In this document: positions 29,752-38,297 of the stretch, piece by piece
How positions within the stretch are numbered: the stretch's first letter is position 1
How the letters are laid out: every line of letters begins with the position of its first letter
From: Chitinophagaceae bacterium
GTDB taxonomy: Bacteria; Bacteroidota; Bacteroidia; Chitinophagales; Chitinophagaceae
Length of the DNA stretch: 64,000 nt
Direction of reading: 5' to 3'
Assembly (NCBI GenBank): GCA_014379345.1
Contig: JACMLY010000148.1
Coordinates: 30,858 to 94,857, forward strand
The notes under the pieces: model-generated
Database searches by the model: none
What the model was told of the DNA's origin: nothing
What the model saw: only the letters and a program-made list of their open reading frames with translations
Made by a program: the position numbers and the translations under genes

Positions 29752-30281
29752 TGGATTATAGTATTGAGCTTTCTTCTGCTCCACCAATGAGTATATGGAA
29801 ATATATTAGACAGGATCTGCCTTTCAATAAGTCTAACACAAAGGGAAAATGCATCATCGTTCTTTTTAGACTCGCCGCGCTTATTGCCAGGAATAGAGTA
29901 ACGAAGGTTCTTTTTTCTCCTTATCTCCTGTTTTATAAAATTATAATTGAATGGATATTGGGCATTGAATTGCACTGGGATACCAGGATCGGTCCCGGAC
30001 TCAGGATTTATCATGGACAGGCCACCGTAATTAATAAAGATTCACGAATTGGCTCGCATTGTATCATCCGTCAATCTACAACCATTGGAAACGCCAGAGT
30101 CGATGGCAGTTGCCCTGTAATTGGAAATTATGTTGATATAGGTAGCAACGTCTGCATTATCGGGGATCTTACCATTGGAGACAATGTTGTTATAGGCGCC
30201 GGATCTGTTGTTGTGAAAAGCATCCCACCTAACTCACTCGCTGTTGGAAACCCGGCAAGGGTAATAAAGACCATAGTGTAA
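29751..30281 (+). CDS. Serine acetyltransferase-like hexapeptide acyltransferase
   Basis: The 176-aa product has a hydrophobic segment around residues 60-70 and then left-handed beta-helix repeats: GPGLRIYHGQATVINKDSRI in two parts, IGSHCIIRQSTTIGN, IGNYVDIGSNVCIIGDLTIG, and VIGAGSVVVKSIPPNSLAVGNPARVI. This resembles CysE-like enzymes found in capsule loci, which lack the N-terminal helical domain of true serine acetyltransferase. It most likely acetylates a sugar rather than serine. The ATG overlaps the previous stop, so the two genes are coupled. Confidence 0.83.
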   Translation: MDYSIELSSAPPMSIWKYIRQDLPFNKSNTKGKCIIVLFRLAALIARNRVTKVLFSPYLLFYKIIIEWILGIELHWDTRIGPGLRIYHGQATVINKDSRIGSHCIIRQSTTIGNARVDGSCPVIGNYVDIGSNVCIIGDLTIGDNVVIGAGSVVVKSIPPNSLAVGNPARVIKTIV

Positions 30282-30338
30282 CGGCATATAGATTACACGA
30301 TCTACTCTTTCATAAACATTTTGATTAAAAACAGTCTT

Positions 30339-31421
30339 ATGTCAAACAACCGTGTATTGATCAGTAGCCCCAGCTTGGATGTAAAAGAAAATGTAAGCGG
30401 TATATCTTCATTGGTATCTGACATTATAAGTACAAGTAGATTTCAATTTATTCATTTTCGATTGGGTAGTAAGGACAGTGAGAAAAAGAATATACTTTGG
30501 TTTGGAAGACAAATTATGGTTTATTATAAGGCTGTCTATTGTTCACTTTTTAAGCAGTTCACGATTTTCCATTTAAATCTCGGCCTCGAAAAATTATCCA
30601 TTGTAAGGGACTATTTTATATTTCTCATCTTCAAAAAGATATTTCGCAAGAAAATGTTGCTTCATATTCATGGTGGATATTATTTGATGAATACGCCATC
30701 GGAGCCTTTTTTTTCTTACCTCCTGAAATCGTTATTTGAAAACGCAGATGCAATTATTGTGCTGAGCTCCTTAGAAAAAAGTATTCTGACAAATCGATAC
30801 GGGCCCCGAAATTTTCATGTTCTGCCAAACGCTGTAAGAATCACTAAGGCTGAACCGGCATCTAAGCCATCTGGAAAGGACAAGCGAAAGCTGATCTTCA
30901 TGGGAAGGATCAATAAATCAAAAGGCGTGTTTGTTATTAGCGAAGCCTTTAAATACCTCACCGATTATTTTGGCAAATTTAGTTTTGAGATTTACGGAGC
31001 CGGCCCGGAAACCGAAGAATTTGAGAAATGTTTGTCGCATTATGAAGGACTAGATTTTTCATTCAGGGGGATTGTGGGTGGCGATGACAAATGGAACGCA
31101 CTGCGGAAGGCTGATGTATTCTTATTGCCTTCACTTCATGGCGAAGGCCTGCCTGTAGCTCTTCTTGAAGCAATGTCGGTTGGTTGCGTTGTAATTGTAA
31201 CGGATGACGCTTCCATTACAACGGTCGTAAAGAATAATGAAAATGGAATTGTAATACCTAAGAACGATCCTCTTGAACTTGCATTCAGGATTATTGCCAT
31301 ACTTGATGGCGAAATCAATTCAAATTTACTCGGCTTCAATGCCCAGAACTATATCTCGAAAAACCTCTCTATTAATAACTATATCCATTCTTTGGAAGGC
31401 GTGTATTCTACATTGAATTAG
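30339..31421 (+). CDS. Glycosyltransferase family 4
   Basis: The 360-aa GT-B enzyme has LIFMGRINKSKGVFVI at the start of the donor-binding domain (about residue 185), EIYGAGPETEEF, and the E-x7-E motif in HGEGLPVALLEAMSVGCVV. The N-terminal acceptor domain contains LLHIHGGYYL. Start chosen at ATG 30339. An in-frame TTG at 30321 adds only six residues. It sits between the CysE-like and WecG-like genes in the same direction. Confidence 0.89.
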   Translation: MSNNRVLISSPSLDVKENVSGISSLVSDIISTSRFQFIHFRLGSKDSEKKNILWFGRQIMVYYKAVYCSLFKQFTIFHLNLGLEKLSIVRDYFIFLIFKKIFRKKMLLHIHGGYYLMNTPSEPFFSYLLKSLFENADAIIVLSSLEKSILTNRYGPRNFHVLPNAVRITKAEPASKPSGKDKRKLIFMGRINKSKGVFVISEAFKYLTDYFGKFSFEIYGAGPETEEFEKCLSHYEGLDFSFRGIVGGDDKWNALRKADVFLLPSLHGEGLPVALLEAMSVGCVVIVTDDASITTVVKNNENGIVIPKNDPLELAFRIIAILDGEINSNLLGFNAQNYISKNLSINNYIHSLEGVYSTLN

Positions 31422-31466
31422 TCATTGCTTTTATCCTTCAGTAACCGTAACAAAAATTTTAATAAT

Positions 31467-32237
31467 ATGAAACTTCGAAAATTATTAAATTTTCCTATTT
31501 GCTTAGGAGAGTATAAGCAATTTATTGATGAGATCACCGATTCAAAAATTGAGCGAAGGAGCGAGTATGTTTGTCTTGCTAATGTTCACATGTTGTGTGA
31601 GGCAACGCGGGACAAAAAATTTCTTGATGTAATAAATAATGCGGGCATTGTTACTCCGGACGGGGTTCCATTGATCTGGGGGCTTAGGTTGCTGTATGGC
31701 ATTAGGCAAAAGCGTGTAGCAGGGATGGATCTGTTCCCCGATCTATTACAAACCGCAGTGCTTCATCAGCTGCCTGTTTACTTCTACGGAGCTGACCAGG
31801 ATACACTTCATGCCACAGATAAATACCTCAAAGGACTTTTCCCTGATTTGATCGTTGCGGGAATGTATAGCCCGCCTTTCAGGATACAGACAAAAGAAGA
31901 AGAAGCGGAGATCATAGAGAGAATTAATTCGAGTGGTGCCCGTTTGATATTTGTTGTATTGGGTTGCCCTAAGCAGGAGAAATGGATGGCAGGAATGAAG
32001 GGAAAAATTAATGGTGTAATGATCGGGGTAGGGGGCGCTTTGTCGGTATTAATAGGAAAGCAAAGCCGGGCACCGAAATGGATGCAACATTCGGGACTTG
32101 AATGGCTTTTCCGCTTAGCGTGTGAGCCTCGCCGGCTTTTTAAAAGATATGCGATTACCAACTCTTTCTTCATTTATATTTTGTTGAAAGAAATAATAAG
32201 GAATAAGATTTTCGGAAGCCATGCGCAGGCCGCTTAA
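31467..32237 (+). CDS. WecG/TagA/CpsF family glycosyltransferase
   Basis: The 256-aa product belongs to GT26, which in other bacteria adds ManNAcA or glucose-type residues to a lipid-linked sugar. Family hallmarks are present: ANVHMLCEA, VTPDGVPLIWG (with the conserved aspartate), RVAGMDLFPDL, GCPKQEKWM, and RAPKWMQHSGLEWLFRLACE followed by PRRLFKRY. Start chosen at ATG 31467, where the conserved part begins. An in-frame start at 31425 would add an Asn/Phe-rich stretch. It probably adds the second or third sugar of the repeat. Confidence 0.93.
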   Translation: MKLRKLLNFPICLGEYKQFIDEITDSKIERRSEYVCLANVHMLCEATRDKKFLDVINNAGIVTPDGVPLIWGLRLLYGIRQKRVAGMDLFPDLLQTAVLHQLPVYFYGADQDTLHATDKYLKGLFPDLIVAGMYSPPFRIQTKEEEAEIIERINSSGARLIFVVLGCPKQEKWMAGMKGKINGVMIGVGGALSVLIGKQSRAPKWMQHSGLEWLFRLACEPRRLFKRYAITNSFFIYILLKEIIRNKIFGSHAQAA

Positions 32238-32310
32238 TTGGAATGTATACACGCGCTTGGGCACATCTTCAATCACCGGACGGAAAGAATAAAAACCAAG
32301 TACTGAAAAA

Positions 32311-33471
32311 ATGGCTATGAAAATTGCATTTGTTACCACCTACGATGCCCGGAATATTCTAAACTGGTCTGGCAGCAGTTATTACATCAGCAAATCCCTT
32401 GAAGACCAGCATAATGATCTTAAGTATATAGGAAATTTAAAGCGTATTGTTTCACCCATTGACAAGATAAAAAAGATCAATTGCAGGATATTTAGCAATA
32501 AAGATTTCGTTTTAGATCGCACCGTAGCAGTTTCCAAAAAATATTGCGAACAGGTAGAGGAGCAATTGAAGCTACAGCAATGCGACTGTATTTTTTCAAT
32601 CGGCTCTATCGAGATGGCTTACTTAAAAACCAAGATCCCCAAAATTTTTTATACTGATGCCACTTTCGCTTCAATGATAGACTACTATAAAGGATTTATG
32701 AACCTATCGCCGGAAATTATTCGCCAGGGTCATAGAATAGAAAAACAGGCGCTTGAAAATTGCACCCTGGCGATTTATTCATCGGAATGGGCAGCTAATT
32801 CTGCCCGTGACTTTTACGGGATAAACAAGGCAAAAATTAAGGTAGTGCCTTTGGGAGCCAATATGGAGATCGAATATTCGAAGACTGAGATCAATGAGTT
32901 TATAAATAAAAAGACGAACGCGTCACTTAAGATATTATTCAACGGAGTTGATTGGGAAAGAAAAGGCGGTGATATGGTTGTTCAGACGGTCAAAGAAATA
33001 CATTCAAGGGGAATCAATGTACAATTACACCTTGTTGGTGGCAAGACACCCGATATAGGGCCGTTGCCTGACTTCATTACCGATCATGGGTTTCTGAATA
33101 AATCGGTCGCAAGGGAGAAAGCGATATTGACGGATCTTTATACATCCTGCCATTTCTTATTTGTTCCCTCTTATGCAGAAGCATTCGGACTCGTTTTTTG
33201 TGAAGCAAGCGCCCATGGAACACCCTCCATTGCGAGAAACACCGGTGGAATACCTTCCATCATCAGCAATGGTAAAAATGGATTTTTATTGAATCCTGAA
33301 AACCAGGTTCAACACTATGCCGATGTGATTTGCGAAAATTACCACGATAAAAAAAAGTACTATGAGTTGGCCCTATCTTCTTATAATGAATTTTCAACAC
33401 GACTTAATTGGAATACCTCGGGGGGATTACTATCGGGAATAATAAGGGCTGCTGTGAATGATCAATCGTAG
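32311..33471 (+). CDS. Glycosyltransferase family 4
   Basis: The 386-aa GT-B enzyme has KILFNGVDWERKGGDMVVQT at the beginning of its C-terminal domain, LHLVGG, and the motif YAEAFGLVFCEASAHGTPSI, where the E-x7-E glutamates are intact. The N-terminal half includes IPKIFYTDATFASMIDYYKG in two parts and WAANSARDFYGI, a segment typical of a subgroup of GT4 enzymes. ATG 32317 is an alternative start two codons downstream. The substrate is unknown. Confidence 0.88.
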   Translation: MAMKIAFVTTYDARNILNWSGSSYYISKSLEDQHNDLKYIGNLKRIVSPIDKIKKINCRIFSNKDFVLDRTVAVSKKYCEQVEEQLKLQQCDCIFSIGSIEMAYLKTKIPKIFYTDATFASMIDYYKGFMNLSPEIIRQGHRIEKQALENCTLAIYSSEWAANSARDFYGINKAKIKVVPLGANMEIEYSKTEINEFINKKTNASLKILFNGVDWERKGGDMVVQTVKEIHSRGINVQLHLVGGKTPDIGPLPDFITDHGFLNKSVAREKAILTDLYTSCHFLFVPSYAEAFGLVFCEASAHGTPSIARNTGGIPSIISNGKNGFLLNPENQVQHYADVICENYHDKKKYYELALSSYNEFSTRLNWNTSGGLLSGIIRAAVNDQS

Positions 33472-33511
33472 GGCTTGCCAAGGCTTATGAATGTTCACTA
33501 AAATCTAGTTT

Positions 33512-34900
33512 ATGAATCGTCGTTTTGTCGGGTTTCTTCAGATCCTTGTTGCCGGATTCGATCTCCTAATGATTAACCAGGTGATTTTCCTGGGCTATCT
33601 CTATTTTCAGAATAATATAGCATCCACACAGATAACTTACTATTTTAGTTTTTGGTTATTTGTAAATACATCGTGGTTATTTCTATGTTTTATCTGTGGC
33701 CTTTATAATGGTCCGGGCATATTTCATTTTGAAACTTTTTTGAAGAAGACTGCAAGGGTCTATTTTCTTTGGGTGGTTTCGATCATGGCATTCCTTTTCT
33801 TTTTCAGGCAATATGAATTATCACGCCTGTTCATCGTAGCCATTTTAACAGGGTGTGGTTTTTTTGTCCTGGTTAACCGCGGAATCTATTTTGCGGTGAG
33901 GCATTTTCTTGAAAGCCGCGATTATCTTTTGAAAAAGGTCATTATTCTGGGGTATAATGAGGTAGCTAAGAAGCTTGCGGGGTATCTCGAAGTGCAGATG
34001 AATACAAGGGTGGTTGGCTATTGTGCTAATTCCGAAAATGTTTATGAACTGACACATTATCCCGTTGTGAACAATGTAAGTAATGTGCTGGTAGCTGCCA
34101 AAGAAATGGGTGTAAACGAGATTTATTCAACTATTGCGCCCGAACATGATAATGGAATTTATTCTTTAATGCAGCAGGCGGATCAGCAGTGCATTCGTTT
34201 TCGACTCGCGCCCGATCTTTCATTGTTTATTAATCAGCCTGTTCATATCAATTATCTGAATGATTTACCGGTGCTGACCGTGAGAAGTGAGCCTTTGGAT
34301 GATGTGACAAACCAGCTGGGAAAAAGATGTTTTGATATTGCTGTCAGTTTGCTTGTCGTCATTTTTGTGCTATCATGGCTTGTTCCCATTATCGGTTTTC
34401 TGATATGGGTAGAAACCAAAGCAGGGATCTTTTTTGTTCAGCCAAGATCCGGAAAGGATAACAAAGTTTTCAATTGCATCAAGTTCCGGAGCATGAGGCC
34501 CAACAAGGAGGCCAACCTGATGCAGGCGGAAAGAAATGACAAAAGATTCACACGCATCGGTAAATTTCTCCGAAGGTCTAATCTCGATGAATTTCCACAA
34601 TTCATAAATGTACTCAAGGGAGAAATGAGCCTGGTTGGTCCAAGACCCCATATGCTTAGACATACAGAAGATTATTCGAAAATGTTAAGACAGTATATGG
34701 TGAGGCAATTCCTGAAACCTGGCATTACTGGCTGGGCCCAGGTGAATGGTTTTAGGGGTGAAATTAAAGATGATGAACAATTACGGGGCAGGGTAGAGCA
34801 TGATATCTGGTACATGGAAAACTGGAGTTTATGGCTGGATATGAAGATCATGTTCCTGACTTTTTACAGAACGTTAAAAGGCGATAAAAATGCTTTTTAA
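33512..34900 (+). CDS. Undecaprenyl-phosphate glycosyl-1-phosphate transferase (WcaJ-like)
   Basis: This enzyme starts each repeat unit by moving a hexose-1-phosphate from UDP-sugar to undecaprenyl phosphate. The 462-aa product has four or five N-terminal TM segments (residues 10-130), a CoA-binding-like central domain (KKVIILGYNEVAKKL), another TM at about 275-300, and the C-terminal catalytic domain. That domain has FNCIKFRSMRPN, RRSNLDEFPQFINVLKGEMS in two parts, VGPRPHM, KPGITGWAQVNGFRGE and DIWYMENWSLWLDMKI. This is the full-length polyprenyl glycosylphosphotransferase form. Glucose is the most common sugar for this group, but specificity cannot be read here. Confidence 0.93.
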   Translation: MNRRFVGFLQILVAGFDLLMINQVIFLGYLYFQNNIASTQITYYFSFWLFVNTSWLFLCFICGLYNGPGIFHFETFLKKTARVYFLWVVSIMAFLFFFRQYELSRLFIVAILTGCGFFVLVNRGIYFAVRHFLESRDYLLKKVIILGYNEVAKKLAGYLEVQMNTRVVGYCANSENVYELTHYPVVNNVSNVLVAAKEMGVNEIYSTIAPEHDNGIYSLMQQADQQCIRFRLAPDLSLFINQPVHINYLNDLPVLTVRSEPLDDVTNQLGKRCFDIAVSLLVVIFVLSWLVPIIGFLIWVETKAGIFFVQPRSGKDNKVFNCIKFRSMRPNKEANLMQAERNDKRFTRIGKFLRRSNLDEFPQFINVLKGEMSLVGPRPHMLRHTEDYSKMLRQYMVRQFLKPGITGWAQVNGFRGEIKDDEQLRGRVEHDIWYMENWSLWLDMKIMFLTFYRTLKGDKNAF

Positions 34901-34950
34901 TATGCCGTTACCAGATTTTATTACTCTAATTAATTCTTAATAATAATTCT

Positions 34951-36069
34951 ATGCGGCTTCAGTCTTTAAAGATACTTGGCTTAGACAGCAGGAATTCGGC
35001 CATAGATGTGATGAGAGCGGTTGCCATCCTCGGAGTCGTAATATTTCATTTTAATAATTCCTTACCCTATGGATACCTGGGAGTGGATCTTTTCTTTGTG
35101 ATCTCCGGTTTCCTTGTGAGCGGTTTGCTTACACGGAAATTTATCGACAATGAAAGGATCAATTTCTGGCAGTTCTTTGTTCAGAGAGGTTTTAAAATAT
35201 TACCTTCTTATTTTGCCTTTCTCTTAATAGGCAATGTTTTGGCTTTTTACCTTTACCGTCATTCCGACCCCTCCCAATTAATGGAAACGTCTGAATGGAC
35301 AAAGTATATTTTCTTCTACAAGAATTTCTCCATGGCACCGTTGCACTCAACTTTTGACCAGGCCTGGTCTTTGTGTGTAGAAGAGCATTTTTATCTGGCA
35401 CTTCCAATAACGTTTATAATACTCCAGGTTTCAGGCGCGGGTAAGAAACAGCTTTTCCTGTTAACGTCAATGGCGATTGTTGCCGGAATTATTTTCAAGA
35501 ATCTCTCCTTCTTCTTTTCGCATTCAGGCGATACTGCTTTTAAAACATATAACAGGATGGACGGATTAGCCTGGGGAATGCTACTCAATCTTGTCATAAC
35601 CTATTATCCTGATTTTTTAAAACGAATTAGAAAGCCACTATATGTATTTTTTTCAGGTCTTTGCCTGTTTGCTGTTATGATTTTAGTGGATGTAAAACTA
35701 GATTCTGTTTTTTTCCATAAAGTTGTTTTATTATCTGCTGCACCCTTTCTGTTTTTTTTGATGTTGCTGGGAATATTTTCGTATAATTTTTCCAGGTTAC
35801 TGCCACTTCGTTTTATTGCTTATTACAGTTATAATTGGTATTTGTGGCATGCGGTAGTTGGCCTCGCCATCATGCGTTATTTCGGAACAGGATTGGTGGG
35901 TTTCGCGATTTATATTTTAATTACTTTTTCGATAGCGATCCTTTTCACCATCGTTATTGAAGAGCCATTTCTTAAGTTGAGAAAAAAATTATTCCGCCCT
36001 TTTTCCAGGACTACAACTCCGGAAATGCAGATCGATTTGTCGGCTCCCGCGAAAACCTTATCTAACTAG
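34951..36069 (+). CDS. Acyltransferase family 3 membrane protein (OafA-like)
   Basis: The 372-aa product has about ten TM segments and the acyltransferase-3 signatures: AVAILGVVIFHF with the catalytic histidine, YLGVDLFFVISGFLVSGLL, and QAWSLCVEEHFYL near residue 140. Such enzymes transfer acetyl or other acyl groups to sugars across the membrane. It lies right after the initiating transferase gene and is followed by a second enzyme of the same family, so the polymer may carry more than one O-acyl decoration. Confidence 0.9.
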   Translation: MRLQSLKILGLDSRNSAIDVMRAVAILGVVIFHFNNSLPYGYLGVDLFFVISGFLVSGLLTRKFIDNERINFWQFFVQRGFKILPSYFAFLLIGNVLAFYLYRHSDPSQLMETSEWTKYIFFYKNFSMAPLHSTFDQAWSLCVEEHFYLALPITFIILQVSGAGKKQLFLLTSMAIVAGIIFKNLSFFFSHSGDTAFKTYNRMDGLAWGMLLNLVITYYPDFLKRIRKPLYVFFSGLCLFAVMILVDVKLDSVFFHKVVLLSAAPFLFFLMLLGIFSYNFSRLLPLRFIAYYSYNWYLWHAVVGLAIMRYFGTGLVGFAIYILITFSIAILFTIVIEEPFLKLRKKLFRPFSRTTTPEMQIDLSAPAKTLSN

Positions 36070-36103
36070 GTTATAGCCGAAGACACCCCTAAATTTCCAC
36101 ATA

Positions 36104-37192
36104 ATGAAACACAATAAAAGGCTTCTCGAGCTCGACGCACTTCGAGGAATTGCCGCATTGTTCGTTGTCTTTTTCCATTTTACAATCTTCAGGCCTGAAG
36201 CAGCACTTGGTTTTAATTTAGGCGTAACGGGCGTCGATCTGTTTTTTATAATTAGCGGCTTTGTTATTTTCCTGACGTTGGAAAAGGTAAACACGCTCAA
36301 TGACTTTCTGGTTAGCAGGGTTTCGAGACTTTATCCCGCTTACTGGATTTGTGTTACGATAACTTTTTTGCTGATAATAATTGCCAGCGGGTTTCCGGCA
36401 TTCAATCCGAATCTTGAATCGCTCAAACCGCCTGGCGCATGGGAATACTTTGCGAACTTAACAATGTTTCAGTACTATGTAAATGTTCAAAACATCGACG
36501 GCCCTTATTGGAGCCTGATCATTGAATTGTTGTTCTATATTTTTATGATTTTTATTTTTATTATCAGGAAGCTCAACAGGATAGAATCTATTGGAGCGGG
36601 GATTTTAGGATTTATTGCCCTTTATTCGTTTTTTCTGAGGGATATATTCCCATTTGCTCATAAATTATTTTCACTGGGAATACCATTGATTAATTATTTT
36701 CCATTGTTTTTTTCGGGAATAATCATTTACAAGATCAGGTTTTATGAGGCCAATATTAAAAGGTATTTATTATTGGCTGCATGTTTTTTAGTGCAGGTTT
36801 CCCTGTTCGATGATGGAGTAAGAAGTCATGGGTATGTTTCTCACTCCCAATATCTGATGATGCTTGTTTTATATTTTAGTTTGTTTATTTTGTACGTAAA
36901 TAATTTCTTAGGATTTATTGTCAATAAGGTTACACTTTTTTTAGGACAGATATCTTATCCTTTATATCTCATCCATCAATTTATCAGTGTCGATATTATT
37001 ATTCCGTTGCTCACTAATTATTTTGGCGTTAATTTCTGGGTTGCTGCGTTTATAATTTCACTGGGTATTGTGATACTTATTGCCACACTCGTAAATACAT
37101 TCATTGAGATCCCTGCTATGAAATTTATCAGGAAAGATTATGAGAATCGAAAAATAAGCAAGACTGTCAACAAACCATCCATATCCATATGA
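36104..37192 (+). CDS. Acyltransferase family 3 membrane protein
   Basis: The 362-aa product has about ten TM segments and the family motifs LDALRGIAALFVVFFHF near the N-terminus, GVTGVDLFFIISGFVIF, and GPYWSLIIELLFYIFM near residue 140. It shares the fold with the gene before it but differs in sequence, so the two are not a recent duplication. It is the last clear gene of the polysaccharide operon, 34 bases after the previous stop. Confidence 0.9.
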   Translation: MKHNKRLLELDALRGIAALFVVFFHFTIFRPEAALGFNLGVTGVDLFFIISGFVIFLTLEKVNTLNDFLVSRVSRLYPAYWICVTITFLLIIIASGFPAFNPNLESLKPPGAWEYFANLTMFQYYVNVQNIDGPYWSLIIELLFYIFMIFIFIIRKLNRIESIGAGILGFIALYSFFLRDIFPFAHKLFSLGIPLINYFPLFFSGIIIYKIRFYEANIKRYLLLAACFLVQVSLFDDGVRSHGYVSHSQYLMMLVLYFSLFILYVNNFLGFIVNKVTLFLGQISYPLYLIHQFISVDIIIPLLTNYFGVNFWVAAFIISLGIVILIATLVNTFIEIPAMKFIRKDYENRKISKTVNKPSISI

Positions 37193-37444
37193 GCTGGCTT
37201 GGGTAAAATGACAGTTCTATTAAATCCGATGGATATGATGAGCCTCTGTTACACTCTCTTTTCTGCTTTGATCAAGCCTTTCCGGTATTTCGCTGAATGA
37301 TCCATAAATATTATTCTGAATGATTTTCACAAAGCCCTTCGATTTCTACTTCACTTCTTACCTTCAGGCCGATCTCCGGTCTCCATCATCGTTTAACCAC
37401 ATCAAAACAGGATCATACAAGAATTTAAGAGCTTAAAAGAGTTG

Positions 37445-37795
37445 ATGAGCCGGTTCTCAGATGAAAACCTGTGTCGGCAATACATGGAACAGCTTAGATG
37501 GAACGGTCATCCTGTTTGTCCATATTGTAATGAGCAAAAGCCTTACAAGCTCAAAGATGGAAAGACTTACAGATGCCGATCAAAAACCTGTAGAAAGGAT
37601 TTTACTGTGACTATAGGAACCATTTTTGATAATACCAAGCTTCCCCTGTCAACATGGTTTGCATCGCTATACATGGTAACTCATCATGAACAAGGAATCA
37701 GCAGCTTGCGGTTAAGCCGCGATTTGGGAGTTACACAAAAAACGGCATGGTTTGTTTTGCATAGGATCAGGCATATTGTGTCTGAAGAAGATTGA
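37445..37795 (+). pseudogene. Truncated IS1595-type (ISXO2-like) transposase
   Basis: The 116-aa product has the zinc-ribbon domain typical of IS1595-family transposases: RQYMEQLRWNGHPVCPYCNE followed by CRSKTCRKDFTVTIGTIFD, then PLSTWFASLYMV and LSRDLGVTQKTAWFVLHRIR. A full enzyme has about 300 residues with a DDE catalytic domain after this point, but a TGA stop follows VSEED and no DDE domain is seen downstream in any frame. It is therefore a remnant. No clear terminal inverted repeats were found. It marks past transposition at the end of the polysaccharide locus. Confidence 0.8.
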
Positions 37796-37822
37796 TCATG
37801 CCAGTATCGTTGACTTTGCATA

Positions 37823-37987
37823 ATGAGTAAAAAAAATAAAAAGAACTACAGTCGTATATCCTCTACAAAGAAACAAGACCCTCCTGTCAGGCTCAATATT
37901 ACCTTTGAGGAAGCGATGATAAAAGCCCTCAATACCCGTCTGCTATTAAAGACCAGCGCCAAAAAAGACAGTGACAGCTCCAGGTAA
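37823..37987 (+). CDS. Small basic protein next to the transposase remnant
   Basis: A 54-aa frame (ATG 37823, TAA 37985-37987) begins with a very basic MSKKNKKNYSRISSTKKQ and continues PPVRLNITFEEAMIKALNT. I recall similar small Bacteroidota proteins with the LNITFEEAM...ALNT pattern near mobile elements, but cannot verify this here. It starts 27 bases after the truncated transposase. It may be part of the same element. No function can be given. Confidence 0.5.
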   Translation: MSKKNKKNYSRISSTKKQDPPVRLNITFEEAMIKALNTRLLLKTSAKKDSDSSR

Positions 37988-38297
37988 TTCAATTTGCCCT
38001 TATCAAACCTTCTCCAGCTTTCTCTATTATCCCTTCCGTTATTTTCTGATCTAATTGGGAATTTTAAATCTGCAACATACTTGTGGTAAGATGTATATAG
38101 TCATCTAAAATCCGAGTTATGGTATTATTATTGTCAGCTTACATTCGATCCTAAAATTCAACCACGCTTAAAATTCAAACCTATGGTAAACTTATCTCCC
38201 TCATTATTTCCATTTCATTATTGACATTCACCAGCGACCGAATCGGTGAGGCAATATACTTGTATCAATAATCCTATGTATCTCAAAGTATCCATCT
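37988..38297 (+). other. 310-base gap without a gene
   Basis: The stretch before the beta-helix gene shows no open frame or hairpin terminator. A TATACTTG at about 38254, one base off the Bacteroidota -7 consensus, could belong to a promoter for the next gene. Confidence 0.4.
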
